NCBI RefSeq assembly: GCF_015670405.1
Contig: NZ_JADPBQ010000015.1
Span: forward strand, 1-64,000
Source of the DNA: Clostridium sp. 1001271B_151109_B4
Lineage (GTDB): Bacteria; Bacillota; Clostridia; Clostridiales; Clostridiaceae
Direction of reading: 5' to 3'
DNA length: 64,000 nt
In this document: piece by piece, positions 1-7,729 of the stretch
Layout of the letters: every line of letters begins with the position of its first letter
How positions within the stretch are numbered: position 1 is the first letter of the stretch
Notes under the pieces: generated by a model
What the model saw: the letters and a program-made list of their open reading frames with translations, nothing else
Told to the model about the DNA's origin: nothing
Databases searched by the model: none
Program-made: the position numbers and the translations under genes

Positions 1-77
1 GGTGAACGTAGTTCAGTTGGTAGAGCGCCAGTTTGTGGCACTGGTTGTCGTGGGTTCGAGTCCCATCGTTCACCCCA
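1..77 (+). tRNA. tRNA-His (GTG)
   Basis: Full cloverleaf with a GTG anticodon in a TTGTGGC loop closed by the stem CCAGT/ACTGG. The seven-pair acceptor stem is GTGAACG/CGTTCAC. The extra 5' G at position 1 faces the discriminator C at position 74, as expected for tRNA-His. CCA is encoded at 75-77. It is the first of three closely spaced tRNAs. Confidence 0.96.
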
Positions 78-80
78 TTT

Positions 81-155
81 AGGGATATCGCCAAGCGGTA
101 AGGCACCACACTTTGACTGTGGTATTCGTAGGTTCGAATCCTGCTATCCCTGCCA
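81..155 (+). tRNA. tRNA-Gln (TTG)
   Basis: Anticodon loop CTTTGAC (anticodon TTG) on the stem CCACA/TGTGG. Acceptor stem AGGGATA/TATCCCT, discriminator G, encoded CCA. It begins 3 nt after the tRNA-His, so the two are processed from one transcript. Confidence 0.96.
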
Positions 156-160
156 TATTT

Positions 161-236
161 GGTTTACTAGCTCAGTCGGTAGAGCACTTGACTTTTAATC
201 AAGGTGTCCGGGGTTCGATTCCCCGGTAAGCCACCA
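161..236 (+). tRNA. tRNA-Lys (TTT)
   Basis: Anticodon loop CTTTTAA (anticodon TTT) on the stem CTTGA/TCAAG. Acceptor stem GGTTTAC/GTAAGCC has one T-G pair; discriminator A and encoded CCA follow. It is the last tRNA of the cluster and sits directly against the terminator. Confidence 0.96.
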
Positions 237-270
237 AAGCAACTAAGAATTTTCTTAGTTGCTTTTTTTT
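237..270 (+). terminator. Terminator of the tRNA cluster
   Basis: Stem AAGCAACTAAGAA / TTCTTAGTTGCTT followed by a run of eight T. It ends the His-Gln-Lys transcript. A short imperfect tandem repeat (unit about GTTAAATATTACAAAAA) follows at 271-318. Confidence 0.92.
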
Positions 271-405
271 GTTGTTAAATATTACAAAAAATATTGTTAA
301 ATATTACAAAAATATTGTGAGATGAAACAAAATTATTAAATACTACAGAAATCATAAAGAGATTAGTATAAAATTTATATGAAAATAATAAGGATAGGTG
401 AGTTT

Positions 406-1404
406 ATGATACGGGTTGAGAATTTAAGCAAAGAATTTAAAAGTAATAAAAAATATCCAGGGTTTAAAGGTGCTATTAAATCATTTTTTTCTACAGAGTA
501 TATAACTAAAAGAGCTGTGGATGACATTAGTTTTGAAATAAATGATGGGGAGATAGTTGGATATATTGGAGCAAATGGAGCAGGAAAATCAACAACTATA
601 AAAATGATGACTGGTATTTTAACACCTACAAATGGAAGGGTTTTTGTTAATGGCCTAGTACCTTATGAAAATAGAGAGGAAAATGCGAAAAATATTGGAG
701 TTGTTTTTGGACAAAAGACTCAGCTATGGTGGGATCTTCCTATATCTGAGACTTTTTCATTATTAAAGGATATATATGATGTAAGTGATGAGGATTTTGA
801 AGAGAGAATGAAATTCTTAAAGGGAGTTTTAGGATTAGAGGAATTCTTTTTAAGTCCAGTTAGAACTTTATCTTTAGGTCAGAGAATGAGGGCAGATTTG
901 GCAGCTGCACTTATACATAATCCAAAGGTAATATATCTTGATGAACCTACAATAGGATTAGATGTAGTTGTAAAAGAAAATGTTCGTAAAGCAATAAAAG
1001 AAATCAATTTTAAATATGGTACAACTATTATATTGACTACTCATGATTTAGATGATATTGAGGAACTTTGTAATAGGATTATTATTATTGATAAAGGTAA
1101 GAAAATATATGATGGAGAGATTAAAGGGGTTAAGGAGGAGTATGGATATTTAGCAACAGTAGAAATACAAGTAAAAGAGGAAATTTCTTTAGAAAACTTA
1201 AATATTTTTGATGATATATGTGAAGATAAAGATTTTAAAATAGATTTTAAAGAAAGTAAATTATATATTACATTTAATATAAATAAGATATCTTCTTCAG
1301 AGATAATAAGTAGAGTAATTAAAAATTTAACTGTAGTAGACTTTGCTATTAAAGAAACAAGTATAGAGGACATTGTAAAGAAAATGTATAAAAATGAGGT
1401 GTAA
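406..1404 (+). CDS. ABC-2 type exporter, ATP-binding protein
   Basis: ATPase subunit (332 aa) that would power a membrane exporter made with the next two genes. Visible motifs are Walker A GANGAGKST, a Q-loop within FGQKTQLWW, the signature LSLGQRMRAD, Walker B VIYLDEP and the H-loop TTHD, then a C-terminal extension of about 90 residues. It resembles the uncharacterised COG4586 group of ABC-2 ATPases. The ATG at 406 is preferred over one at 379 because AGGTGAG lies just before it and nothing useful precedes 379. The substrate cannot be told from sequence. Confidence 0.9.
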   Translation: MIRVENLSKEFKSNKKYPGFKGAIKSFFSTEYITKRAVDDISFEINDGEIVGYIGANGAGKSTTIKMMTGILTPTNGRVFVNGLVPYENREENAKNIGVVFGQKTQLWWDLPISETFSLLKDIYDVSDEDFEERMKFLKGVLGLEEFFLSPVRTLSLGQRMRADLAAALIHNPKVIYLDEPTIGLDVVVKENVRKAIKEINFKYGTTIILTTHDLDDIEELCNRIIIIDKGKKIYDGEIKGVKEEYGYLATVEIQVKEEISLENLNIFDDICEDKDFKIDFKESKLYITFNINKISSSEIISRVIKNLTVVDFAIKETSIEDIVKKMYKNEV

Positions 1405-1407
1405 TCG

Positions 1408-2226
1408 ATGTTTGAATTGAAGAAATATAGGACTTATATCCCCTTTACTAGGAATGTTTTTCAAAGATTAATATCCTATAAAGCTAATGTACTTTTCTTT
1501 ATGTTTGGCGATTTGCTTATGTTAGCTGTAACATACTATTTATGGAAAGCTATTTATGAAAGTAGTAGTGAAAGTATATTAAATGGATTTGGATTTAATG
1601 AAATGATAATTTATATTTTTATATCATTTATTACTTCAGTTATGATAAGTGTTGATATTAGTCATGATATTTCAAGTGAAGTTAAGGATGGATCTATTGC
1701 AATAAATTTAGTTAGACCGCTGAATTATGAAAAAAGAATGTTATTTCAAGGATTAGGGAATGTACTATATAATTTTATTATAATTTTTATAATTACATTT
1801 TCTATAACTACAATTTTATATTATAAATTTTTTGGCTATTTAAGTGTTGTAAGAATATTATTATATTTTTTAAGTGTTATTATAGGGATATTTATTAACT
1901 TTTACTTTAGTTATATATTTGGACTTATTGCTTTTAAAATAACAAATATGTGGGGGTTGTCACAAATAATGCAAGCCGTAGTCAATTTATTGTCAGGTAT
2001 GTTAATTCCAATAGCATTTTTCCCTAAATGGGCGCAGGGAATAATTAATTTATTACCATTTAGTTCATCGATTTATACTCCGACAATGATTTATTTAGGA
2101 AAGATTAGGGGAGTAGATATTTTAATTGCATTAGGATTACAGATATTTTGGGTAATAGTACTTATGATAATTTCTAAGAAAATGTGGAAGGCTTTGATTA
2201 AAAATTTAACTATTTTAGGAGGTTAA
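1408..2226 (+). CDS. ABC-2 family permease
   Basis: Polytopic membrane protein of 272 aa with about six hydrophobic segments, of the ABC-2 (COG4587-like) type. Its start lies 3 nt after the ATPase stop, and its ribosome binding site GAGGTG lies inside the end of that gene, so the two are translationally linked. Together with the next permease it probably forms a heterodimeric channel. Substrate unknown. Confidence 0.86.
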   Translation: MFELKKYRTYIPFTRNVFQRLISYKANVLFFMFGDLLMLAVTYYLWKAIYESSSESILNGFGFNEMIIYIFISFITSVMISVDISHDISSEVKDGSIAINLVRPLNYEKRMLFQGLGNVLYNFIIIFIITFSITTILYYKFFGYLSVVRILLYFLSVIIGIFINFYFSYIFGLIAFKITNMWGLSQIMQAVVNLLSGMLIPIAFFPKWAQGIINLLPFSSSIYTPTMIYLGKIRGVDILIALGLQIFWVIVLMIISKKMWKALIKNLTILGG

Positions 2227-2231
2227 GATGT

Positions 2232-3023
2232 ATGAGGAAGTATTGCAAATTATATAAAAAGTTTTTACAACAATATATCAAGACCTTGATAGAGTATAGA
2301 GCGGATTTTATTTTAGGACTTATAGGTTTTTTATTTGTACAATCTATAGGTGTTATTTTTATAGGGTTAATATTTAATAATATACCATCATTAAAGGGAT
2401 GGAGTTTTTATGAAATATTATTTATATATGGTTTTGCTCAAATTCCTAGAGGAATAGATCATGTATTTACGGATCAGCTTTGGATATTTAGTTGGCAAAC
2501 AATAGTTGAAGGTAAATTTGATAAGTATTTAGTAAGGCCATTAAATCCCTTATTTCAAGTTATAGTGGAGAAATTTCAACCAGATGGATTTGGTGAGATA
2601 ATTATAGGAAGTATTCTTTTGATATTTTCATGGATTAAATTAGGTGTTGAGGTTACTGCTATAAAGATAATATCATTAGTCATTGTTATTATATTTGCGA
2701 GTTTTATTTATACAGCTATAAAACTTGCTGTTGCATCTATAGCATTTTGGGTTAAATTTGCACAAAGTTATCTTTTTATGGTGTATCAATTAAGTGGATT
2801 TGTTAAATATCCAATAACTATTTATCCAGCATGGATTAGGAGGATATTAACATTTATAATTCCTTTTGCATTTACAGGATATTTTCCTAGTGCATATTTA
2901 CTAGGAAAAGAAAGTTTCGTTTCAGGAGTTTTGATGACTTGTATTATAGGTATTGTTAGTTTGTTAGTAGCTTATAGAATATGGTTGATAGGTATTAGTA
3001 GATATGAAAGTAGTGGAAGCTAA
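2232..3023 (+). CDS. ABC-2 family permease
   Basis: Second permease of the exporter (263 aa, about six membrane segments), resembling the COG3694 group always found beside COG4586/COG4587 partners. The ribosome binding site AGGAGGT overlaps the 3' end of the upstream permease. The module ends at a terminator just downstream. Neighbours give no clue to the cargo. Confidence 0.86.
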   Translation: MRKYCKLYKKFLQQYIKTLIEYRADFILGLIGFLFVQSIGVIFIGLIFNNIPSLKGWSFYEILFIYGFAQIPRGIDHVFTDQLWIFSWQTIVEGKFDKYLVRPLNPLFQVIVEKFQPDGFGEIIIGSILLIFSWIKLGVEVTAIKIISLVIVIIFASFIYTAIKLAVASIAFWVKFAQSYLFMVYQLSGFVKYPITIYPAWIRRILTFIIPFAFTGYFPSAYLLGKESFVSGVLMTCIIGIVSLLVAYRIWLIGISRYESSGS

Positions 3024-3039
3024 AATATAAGAAATATAC

Positions 3040-3080
3040 AAAAAGGTTATATTAATATTTATTTAATATAATCTTTTTTT
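3040..3080 (+). terminator. Terminator of ABC exporter operon
   Basis: Imperfect stem AAAGGTTATATTAA / TTAATATAATCTTT (one G-T pair) around a short AT loop, followed by a T run. Confidence 0.8.
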
Positions 3081-3444
3081 GTATTTAAAATACCATAACT
3101 TTTACTTGTGGTTTTAGAAAGTTTTTAGATTGGCGTAAAAATAATAGAAGCAAATACATGAAAAAATTATATGCATATAATTTTTAGTATATCATGTAAA
3201 TTAAGAGTTTCACAGTTCGAGTGTATACGTTAACAAATATTTCTACAGTGTTACTGATTAATGAATTTGAAATCGATATGATATAGATAAATTCTCTAAA
3301 GAACCGATTGGAAAAAGGTGGTTATAAAAATTTTAAATGGTAATTATGATAAACTTCGATTGTTAATTTAATAACGAAAGTAGTATAGTGAGATTGTAGA
3401 TAAAAATTTTTATAATCTTAAAATATAGTGTCGGAGGAATAGAT
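3081..3444 (+). promoter_or_regulatory. asr operon leader with a Rex-like site
   Basis: No gene is seen in this stretch. At 3360-3377 the sequence TTGTTAA-TTTA-ATAACGA matches the clostridial Rex operator (TTGTTAA-N4-TTAACAA) in 12 of 14 informative positions. A lone TTAACAA half-site lies at 3230-3236. An imperfect AT-rich inverted repeat at about 3391-3417 precedes the asrA ribosome binding site (GGAGGA, 3433-3438). Rex control of asr genes is predicted in other clostridia; here it is inference. Confidence 0.5.
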
Positions 3445-4482
3445 ATGGGATATAAATTGTTATCAAATGAAGTAAATAATTTATTTGAAGAATTAAAAAA
3501 GGAGTATATGATATATGCACCAAAAAGATTCTTAAAACAAGGCAGATATTCAGATACAGATATAATTAAGTATGGTGAAGTTAATTCTTTTCAAGAAATT
3601 GTTTATAAAGAAAAATCGACATATCCAGCAAAAGAATTAATTACACCAATTAATCAAACGTTATACTTTTTTACTGAAGATGAATTTAGAGAAAGTAAAA
3701 ATCCATATGGTGATAAAAAAATATTAATATTTGCAAGACCTTGTGATATAAATGCACAAAAAAGACAAGATAAAATTTACTTAGAAAATGGTGGATTTGA
3801 AGACGTCTTTTATAAAAGAATTAGAGAAAAGGTTAAGTTTGTCTGTATAGAGTGTGTTGAAGGATTTGATACTTGTTTTTGTACAACAATGGGAAGTAAC
3901 AAAACAGATGATTATAGCTTAGCTGTGAGATTTGATGAAAATTCAGCATTATTTAACATTAATGATAACGAGTTTGATAAGTATTTCACAGATTGTGCTA
4001 AAGAAGAATTTGAACTTAAATTTATAGAGAAGAATATGGCAGAGGTTAATCTTCCAGAAATAGAAAGTAAGGAAGTATTAAATAAATTAAAAGAACATTC
4101 AGTATGGAAAGAGTATGATAAAAGATGTATTCAATGTGGAAGCTGTACTGTAGCTTGTCCAACATGTTCTTGCTATACAACTAGAGATATAATTTACAAT
4201 GAAAATGCTAATGTTGGAGAAAGAAAAAGAGTACAGGCATCTTGCCATATTGATGGGTTTGATGAAATGGCAGGAGGACACAAATTTAGAACTACTGCTG
4301 GCGATAAAATGAGATATAAGGTATTACATAAAATACATGATTATAAAGAACAATTTGGAGATAATCACATGTGTGTAGGTTGTGGAAGATGTACAGATAG
4401 ATGTCCAGAACATATTTCTATTACAGCAACTATAAACAAAGTAGATAAGGCAGTTAAAGAAATTGTTGGAGGTAAAAATTAA
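3445..4482 (+). CDS. asrA: Anaerobic sulfite reductase subunit A
   Basis: Electron-transfer subunit (345 aa) of the cytoplasmic AsrABC enzyme that reduces sulfite to sulfide. The C-terminal part carries two ferredoxin-type [4Fe-4S] motifs, CIQCGSCTVACP from residue 228 and CVGCGRCTDRCP from residue 310. The N-terminal half includes CDINAQKR and a cysteine-rich CIEC / CFCT region typical of the family. GGAGGA lies 6 nt before the ATG. First gene of asrABC; its stop overlaps the asrB start by one base (TAATG). Confidence 0.96.
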   Translation: MGYKLLSNEVNNLFEELKKEYMIYAPKRFLKQGRYSDTDIIKYGEVNSFQEIVYKEKSTYPAKELITPINQTLYFFTEDEFRESKNPYGDKKILIFARPCDINAQKRQDKIYLENGGFEDVFYKRIREKVKFVCIECVEGFDTCFCTTMGSNKTDDYSLAVRFDENSALFNINDNEFDKYFTDCAKEEFELKFIEKNMAEVNLPEIESKEVLNKLKEHSVWKEYDKRCIQCGSCTVACPTCSCYTTRDIIYNENANVGERKRVQASCHIDGFDEMAGGHKFRTTAGDKMRYKVLHKIHDYKEQFGDNHMCVGCGRCTDRCPEHISITATINKVDKAVKEIVGGKN

Positions 4483-5273
4483 TGAGCAATATATTAACAC
4501 CAAAAGCATATAAAATTATTGATATAAGAAAAGAAAGTAATTTAGAATATACATTTAAAGTTGAAACTGATATTAAAGTTGAACATGGACAGTTTTTACA
4601 ATTATCAATTCCTAAAGTTGGAGAAGCTCCGATATCAGTTAGTGGGTTTGGTGATGGATATTTAGAGTTTACTATTCGTTCAGTAGGAAAAGTAACAGAG
4701 AAAATTTTCACTTTACAACCAGGAGATACATTATTTTTAAGAGGTTCTTATGGTAAGGGATGGCCAGTTGAAAAATTAAAAGATAAAAATGTAATTATAG
4801 TAGCAGGAGGAACAGGGGTTGCTCCAGTAAGAAGTATGATAAATATGTTTTTTAATGATGAAACATATACAAAAAGTGTTAATTTAATATGTGGTTTTAA
4901 AGATGAAAACTCAGTTCTTTTTAAAGATGAACTAGCATTATGGAAAGAAAAATTTGATACTATATATACATTAGATAAAGGTGAAAAAGAAGGATTTGAA
5001 AGTGGATTAGTTACAACACATTTATCTAAGTTACCATTCGAAAAATTTGGAGATAATTATGAAGTAATAATAGTAGGGCCACCAATGATGATGAAATTTA
5101 CATCTTTAGAATTTGTAAAGTTAGGAGTTCCAGAAGATAAAATATATGTTTCTTTTGAAAGAAAAATGTCTTGTGCAGTAGGAAAATGTGGACATTGTAG
5201 AGTAGATGAAACTTATGTTTGTCTAGAAGGTCCTGTATTTAATTATACTAAAGCAAAGAATTTATTAGATTAG
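4482..5273 (+). CDS. asrB: Anaerobic sulfite reductase subunit B
   Basis: Flavoprotein subunit (263 aa) passing electrons from NAD(P)H to AsrA/AsrC. It has a ferredoxin-reductase fold: an FAD-binding beta-barrel, the nucleotide-binding glycine loop VAGGTGVAPVRSM near residue 108, and a C-terminal cysteine cluster CAVGKCGHCRV...C that binds an iron-sulfur centre, as in dihydroorotate dehydrogenase electron-transfer subunits. Coupled to asrA by a one-base overlap, with GGAGGT inside the end of asrA. Confidence 0.96.
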   Translation: MSNILTPKAYKIIDIRKESNLEYTFKVETDIKVEHGQFLQLSIPKVGEAPISVSGFGDGYLEFTIRSVGKVTEKIFTLQPGDTLFLRGSYGKGWPVEKLKDKNVIIVAGGTGVAPVRSMINMFFNDETYTKSVNLICGFKDENSVLFKDELALWKEKFDTIYTLDKGEKEGFESGLVTTHLSKLPFEKFGDNYEVIIVGPPMMMKFTSLEFVKLGVPEDKIYVSFERKMSCAVGKCGHCRVDETYVCLEGPVFNYTKAKNLLD

Positions 5274-5286
5274 GAGGAATTATATT

Positions 5287-6339
5287 ATGAATCACGATAT
5301 AGATATAAAGAAGACTAGAATAAATTGTTTCCGTCAATCAAAAGTTCCTGGAGAATTTATGTTACAAATGCGTATTCCAGGGGGAACAATAAATGCAAAA
5401 TACTTAAGTGATGTAGAACATATAGCATTAACTTGGGGGAATGGAACTTTCCACATGGGAATGAGACAAACTTTTAATGTTCCAGGAATAAAATATGAAA
5501 ATATAGAATCAGTTAATGAATATATTAAAGAATATATTAAAGAAGTAGAAGTTGATGAATGTAATTGTAATATGCCTATAGATGATAAGGGATATCCTAC
5601 AATAGGTGCTAGAAATATAATGGCATGTATAGGGAATACACATTGTATAAAAGGAAATATAAATACTAAGGAATTAGCAACAAAGGTAGAAAACTTAATA
5701 TTCCCATCACATTATCATATTAAGGTATCAATTGCAGGTTGTCCTAATGACTGTGGTAAGGCTCACTTCCAAGATTTTGGGGTAATTGGTCAAGCTAGAA
5801 TGGAATACCATAAGGAAAGATGTATTGGATGTGGAGCTTGTGTAAAAGCATGTGATCATCATGCAACAAGAGTATTAAGTTTAAATGAAAATGGATTAGT
5901 AGATAAAGACCCATGTTGTTGCGTAGGATGTGGTGAATGTGTATTAGCATGTCCAACAAGTGCATGGACACGTAGTCCTAAAAAGTTCTATAGAATAGTT
6001 ATAGGTGGTAGAACTGGTAAACAAAATCCTAGAATGGGTAAAACATTTGTTAACTTTGCAAGTGAAGAAACGGTTCTTGGAATATTTGCAAATTGGCAAA
6101 AGTTCTCAGCTTGGGCGTTAGATTATAAACCGGAATATTTACATGGTGGACATTTAATAGATAGAGCTGGATATAATAAGTTTAAAGAAATTATTTTAGA
6201 TGGTGTTGAGCTTAATAAAGAAGCGTTAGTTGCAGAAAATATATATTGGGCAGAAACAGAGTATAGATCTAATATAAACGTTAAAGCTATAAGCAAGCAT
6301 AAATCAATAAGTACAACTAGACCTATTAAAGATAATTAA
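5287..6339 (+). CDS. asrC: Anaerobic sulfite reductase subunit C (siroheme)
   Basis: Catalytic subunit (350 aa). The siroheme/[4Fe-4S] ligands are visible as CIGNTHC (C-x5-C) and CPNDC (C-x3-C, within CPNDCGKAHFQDFG). Two ferredoxin-type clusters follow, CIGCGACVKACDH and CVGCGECVLACPT. N- and C-terminal parts match the nitrite/sulfite reductase ferredoxin-like half-domain. AGGAGGA precedes the start and the gap to asrB is 13 nt. Completes the set for six-electron reduction of sulfite. Confidence 0.96.
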   Translation: MNHDIDIKKTRINCFRQSKVPGEFMLQMRIPGGTINAKYLSDVEHIALTWGNGTFHMGMRQTFNVPGIKYENIESVNEYIKEYIKEVEVDECNCNMPIDDKGYPTIGARNIMACIGNTHCIKGNINTKELATKVENLIFPSHYHIKVSIAGCPNDCGKAHFQDFGVIGQARMEYHKERCIGCGACVKACDHHATRVLSLNENGLVDKDPCCCVGCGECVLACPTSAWTRSPKKFYRIVIGGRTGKQNPRMGKTFVNFASEETVLGIFANWQKFSAWALDYKPEYLHGGHLIDRAGYNKFKEIILDGVELNKEALVAENIYWAETEYRSNINVKAISKHKSISTTRPIKDN

Positions 6340-6354
6340 ATATAAAAATAGATA

Positions 6355-6422
6355 AAAATAGTAGCATGATAAAATATTTAATTTACAACTATTAAATATT
6401 ATAAAGTGCTACTATTTATTTT
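6355..6422 (+). terminator. Terminator of asrABC
   Basis: Outer stem AATAGTAGCA / TGCTACTATT with an AT-rich inner helix, followed by a T-rich tail. Confidence 0.75.
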
Positions 6423-6475
6423 ACTAAAAATTTATAATATAATGATTTTAATATTATAAATGAGAGGTATTAAGT

Positions 6476-7474
6476 ATGAAGGTAACAATAAAGGATGTGG
6501 CAAGAGAAGCACAAGTGGCAACGTCTACAGTTTCTAGGGTCTTGGCAAATAGCGCAAAAATAAGCGAAGAAACTAAGGAAAAGGTAAATGAAGCTATAAA
6601 AAAATTAAATTATACGCCTAGTATAGTGGCAAGAGGATTAGCTAATAATAGAACTAAAATATTAGCTGTTCTATTGACGGGTGGAGCAGAGGTTTCATTT
6701 GAAAACCCATTTTTTGTACAAGCAATGAAGGGAATTAGTATGTATGCAGAAAAAGAGGATTATTATATTATGTATGCATTTAAAGATAAAAAAGCTGATG
6801 AAGAGGAATGGGTAAGGAAAGTAACAGAAGGCAACCTTGTAGATGGGTTATGTCTTTTTAATGTAAAAGAGAATGATATTACTATTAATTATTTAAAGGA
6901 AAAACAATTTCCTTTTGTTGTAATAGGTAGACCGGAACAAATAGAAGGTGTTTTGTGGGTTGATAATGATAATTTTGCAGCTGTATATAATTTAACTCAA
7001 AAGTTAATTGAAAGAGGAAATAAAACAATTGCATTTATTGGTGCTAAACCGGATATAAATGTTTCAAAAGATAGATTAAATGGATACAAACAAGCCATGT
7101 ATAGCAGAAATATGGAAATTAATAATGATTTAATACTTGAAATGAAAAGTTTTACTGAAGAAGAAGGGTATATTGCAACGCATAGGATTCTAGAGAAAAA
7201 TAAAGTTAATGCTATTATTGCCGCAGATGATTTATTAGGTTTTGGGGTACAACGAGCAATAGAAGAATTAGGTTATAATGATATATCTGTTGTTGGATTT
7301 AATAATATTCCTTTAGCTCAATATAAAAATCCACCCTTAGCTTCAGTAGATATAAATTCTGAAAAATTGGGGAGATATGCAATAAAGTTAATTATAGATA
7401 AGTTGGAGAACAGAGAAAATAAAGGTTATCATGTTATAGAAACAAATTTAATAGAGAGAGAATCTTTGAAGTAA
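6476..7474 (+). CDS. LacI-family regulator of the maltose module
   Basis: Transcription factor (332 aa). The N-terminal helix-turn-helix TIKDVAREAQVATSTVSRVL (residues 3-22) and hinge NYTPSIVARGLA are typical of LacI; a periplasmic-binding-like effector domain follows. The gene is immediately upstream of, and co-directional with, an alpha-glucosidase, PTS permease and phosphatase. Two identical palindromes (7487-7500, 7698-7711) in the downstream gap are its likely operators. It is probably a repressor released by maltose or a derivative, a MalR-like role inferred from context. Confidence 0.9.
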   Translation: MKVTIKDVAREAQVATSTVSRVLANSAKISEETKEKVNEAIKKLNYTPSIVARGLANNRTKILAVLLTGGAEVSFENPFFVQAMKGISMYAEKEDYYIMYAFKDKKADEEEWVRKVTEGNLVDGLCLFNVKENDITINYLKEKQFPFVVIGRPEQIEGVLWVDNDNFAAVYNLTQKLIERGNKTIAFIGAKPDINVSKDRLNGYKQAMYSRNMEINNDLILEMKSFTEEEGYIATHRILEKNKVNAIIAADDLLGFGVQRAIEELGYNDISVVGFNNIPLAQYKNPPLASVDINSEKLGRYAIKLIIDKLENRENKGYHVIETNLIERESLK

Positions 7475-7486
7475 ATATATAAATTG

Positions 7487-7500
7487 TGCAACCGATTGCA
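7487..7500. promoter_or_regulatory. LacI-type operator O1
   Basis: Palindrome TGCAACCGATTGCA, found in the wider context TTGTGCAACCGATTGCAT. It lies just after the regulator's stop codon and is identical to the site at 7698-7711. Confidence 0.82.
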
Positions 7501-7569
7501 TTAATGGAAGAAAAAAAGAGATAATTGAATGTAATCGTAAAATTTGAAAAAATTTGGCTGTAATTAGTG

Positions 7570-7598
7570 TTGTAAACAATTTCTGAAAATGTTATATT
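7570..7598 (+). promoter_or_regulatory. Probable promoter of the sugar operon
   Basis: -35 TTGTAA (7570-7575) and -10 TATATT (7593-7598) with 17 bp spacing, between the two operators. The implied start near 7605 gives a leader of about 125 nt. Confidence 0.55.
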
Positions 7599-7657
7599 AA
7601 ATTCAGGAAATATAAAACAAACAAATAAAGATAAGCTAAAAGGCTTTTCTATAAAGC

Positions 7658-7681
7658 ATGTACAGTTATGAAACTGTACAT
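7658..7681. repeat. Inverted repeat in sugar operon leader
   Basis: Perfect 10-bp stem ATGTACAGTT / AACTGTACAT around ATGA, without a T run, so not a normal terminator. It lies 16 nt before the second operator and could be an RNA hairpin or another protein site. Confidence 0.6.
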
Positions 7682-7697
7682 ATTATTTAAATGATTG

Positions 7698-7711
7698 TGC
7701 AACCGATTGCA
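7698..7711. promoter_or_regulatory. LacI-type operator O2
   Basis: Second exact copy of TGCAACCGATTGCA, 211 bp centre to centre from the first. It sits about 18 nt before the alpha-glucosidase start, downstream of the predicted promoter, where bound repressor would block elongation or form a loop with O1. Confidence 0.82.
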
Positions 7712-7729
7712 TAAATTAGGGGTGGAAAT

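Noticed and set aside
271..318. Repeat after the tRNA cluster as an attachment site
   Set aside because: It is an AT-rich tandem duplication; no integrase and no copy of a tRNA 3' end elsewhere in the window.
4454..4711. Antisense ORFs within asrB, lonB, ntpE and other long genes
   Set aside because: They lie opposite strongly supported genes, have no ribosome binding sites and show no family features.
7658..7681. Terminator or attenuator in the sugar operon leader
   Set aside because: The hairpin lacks a T run; kept only as an inverted repeat.
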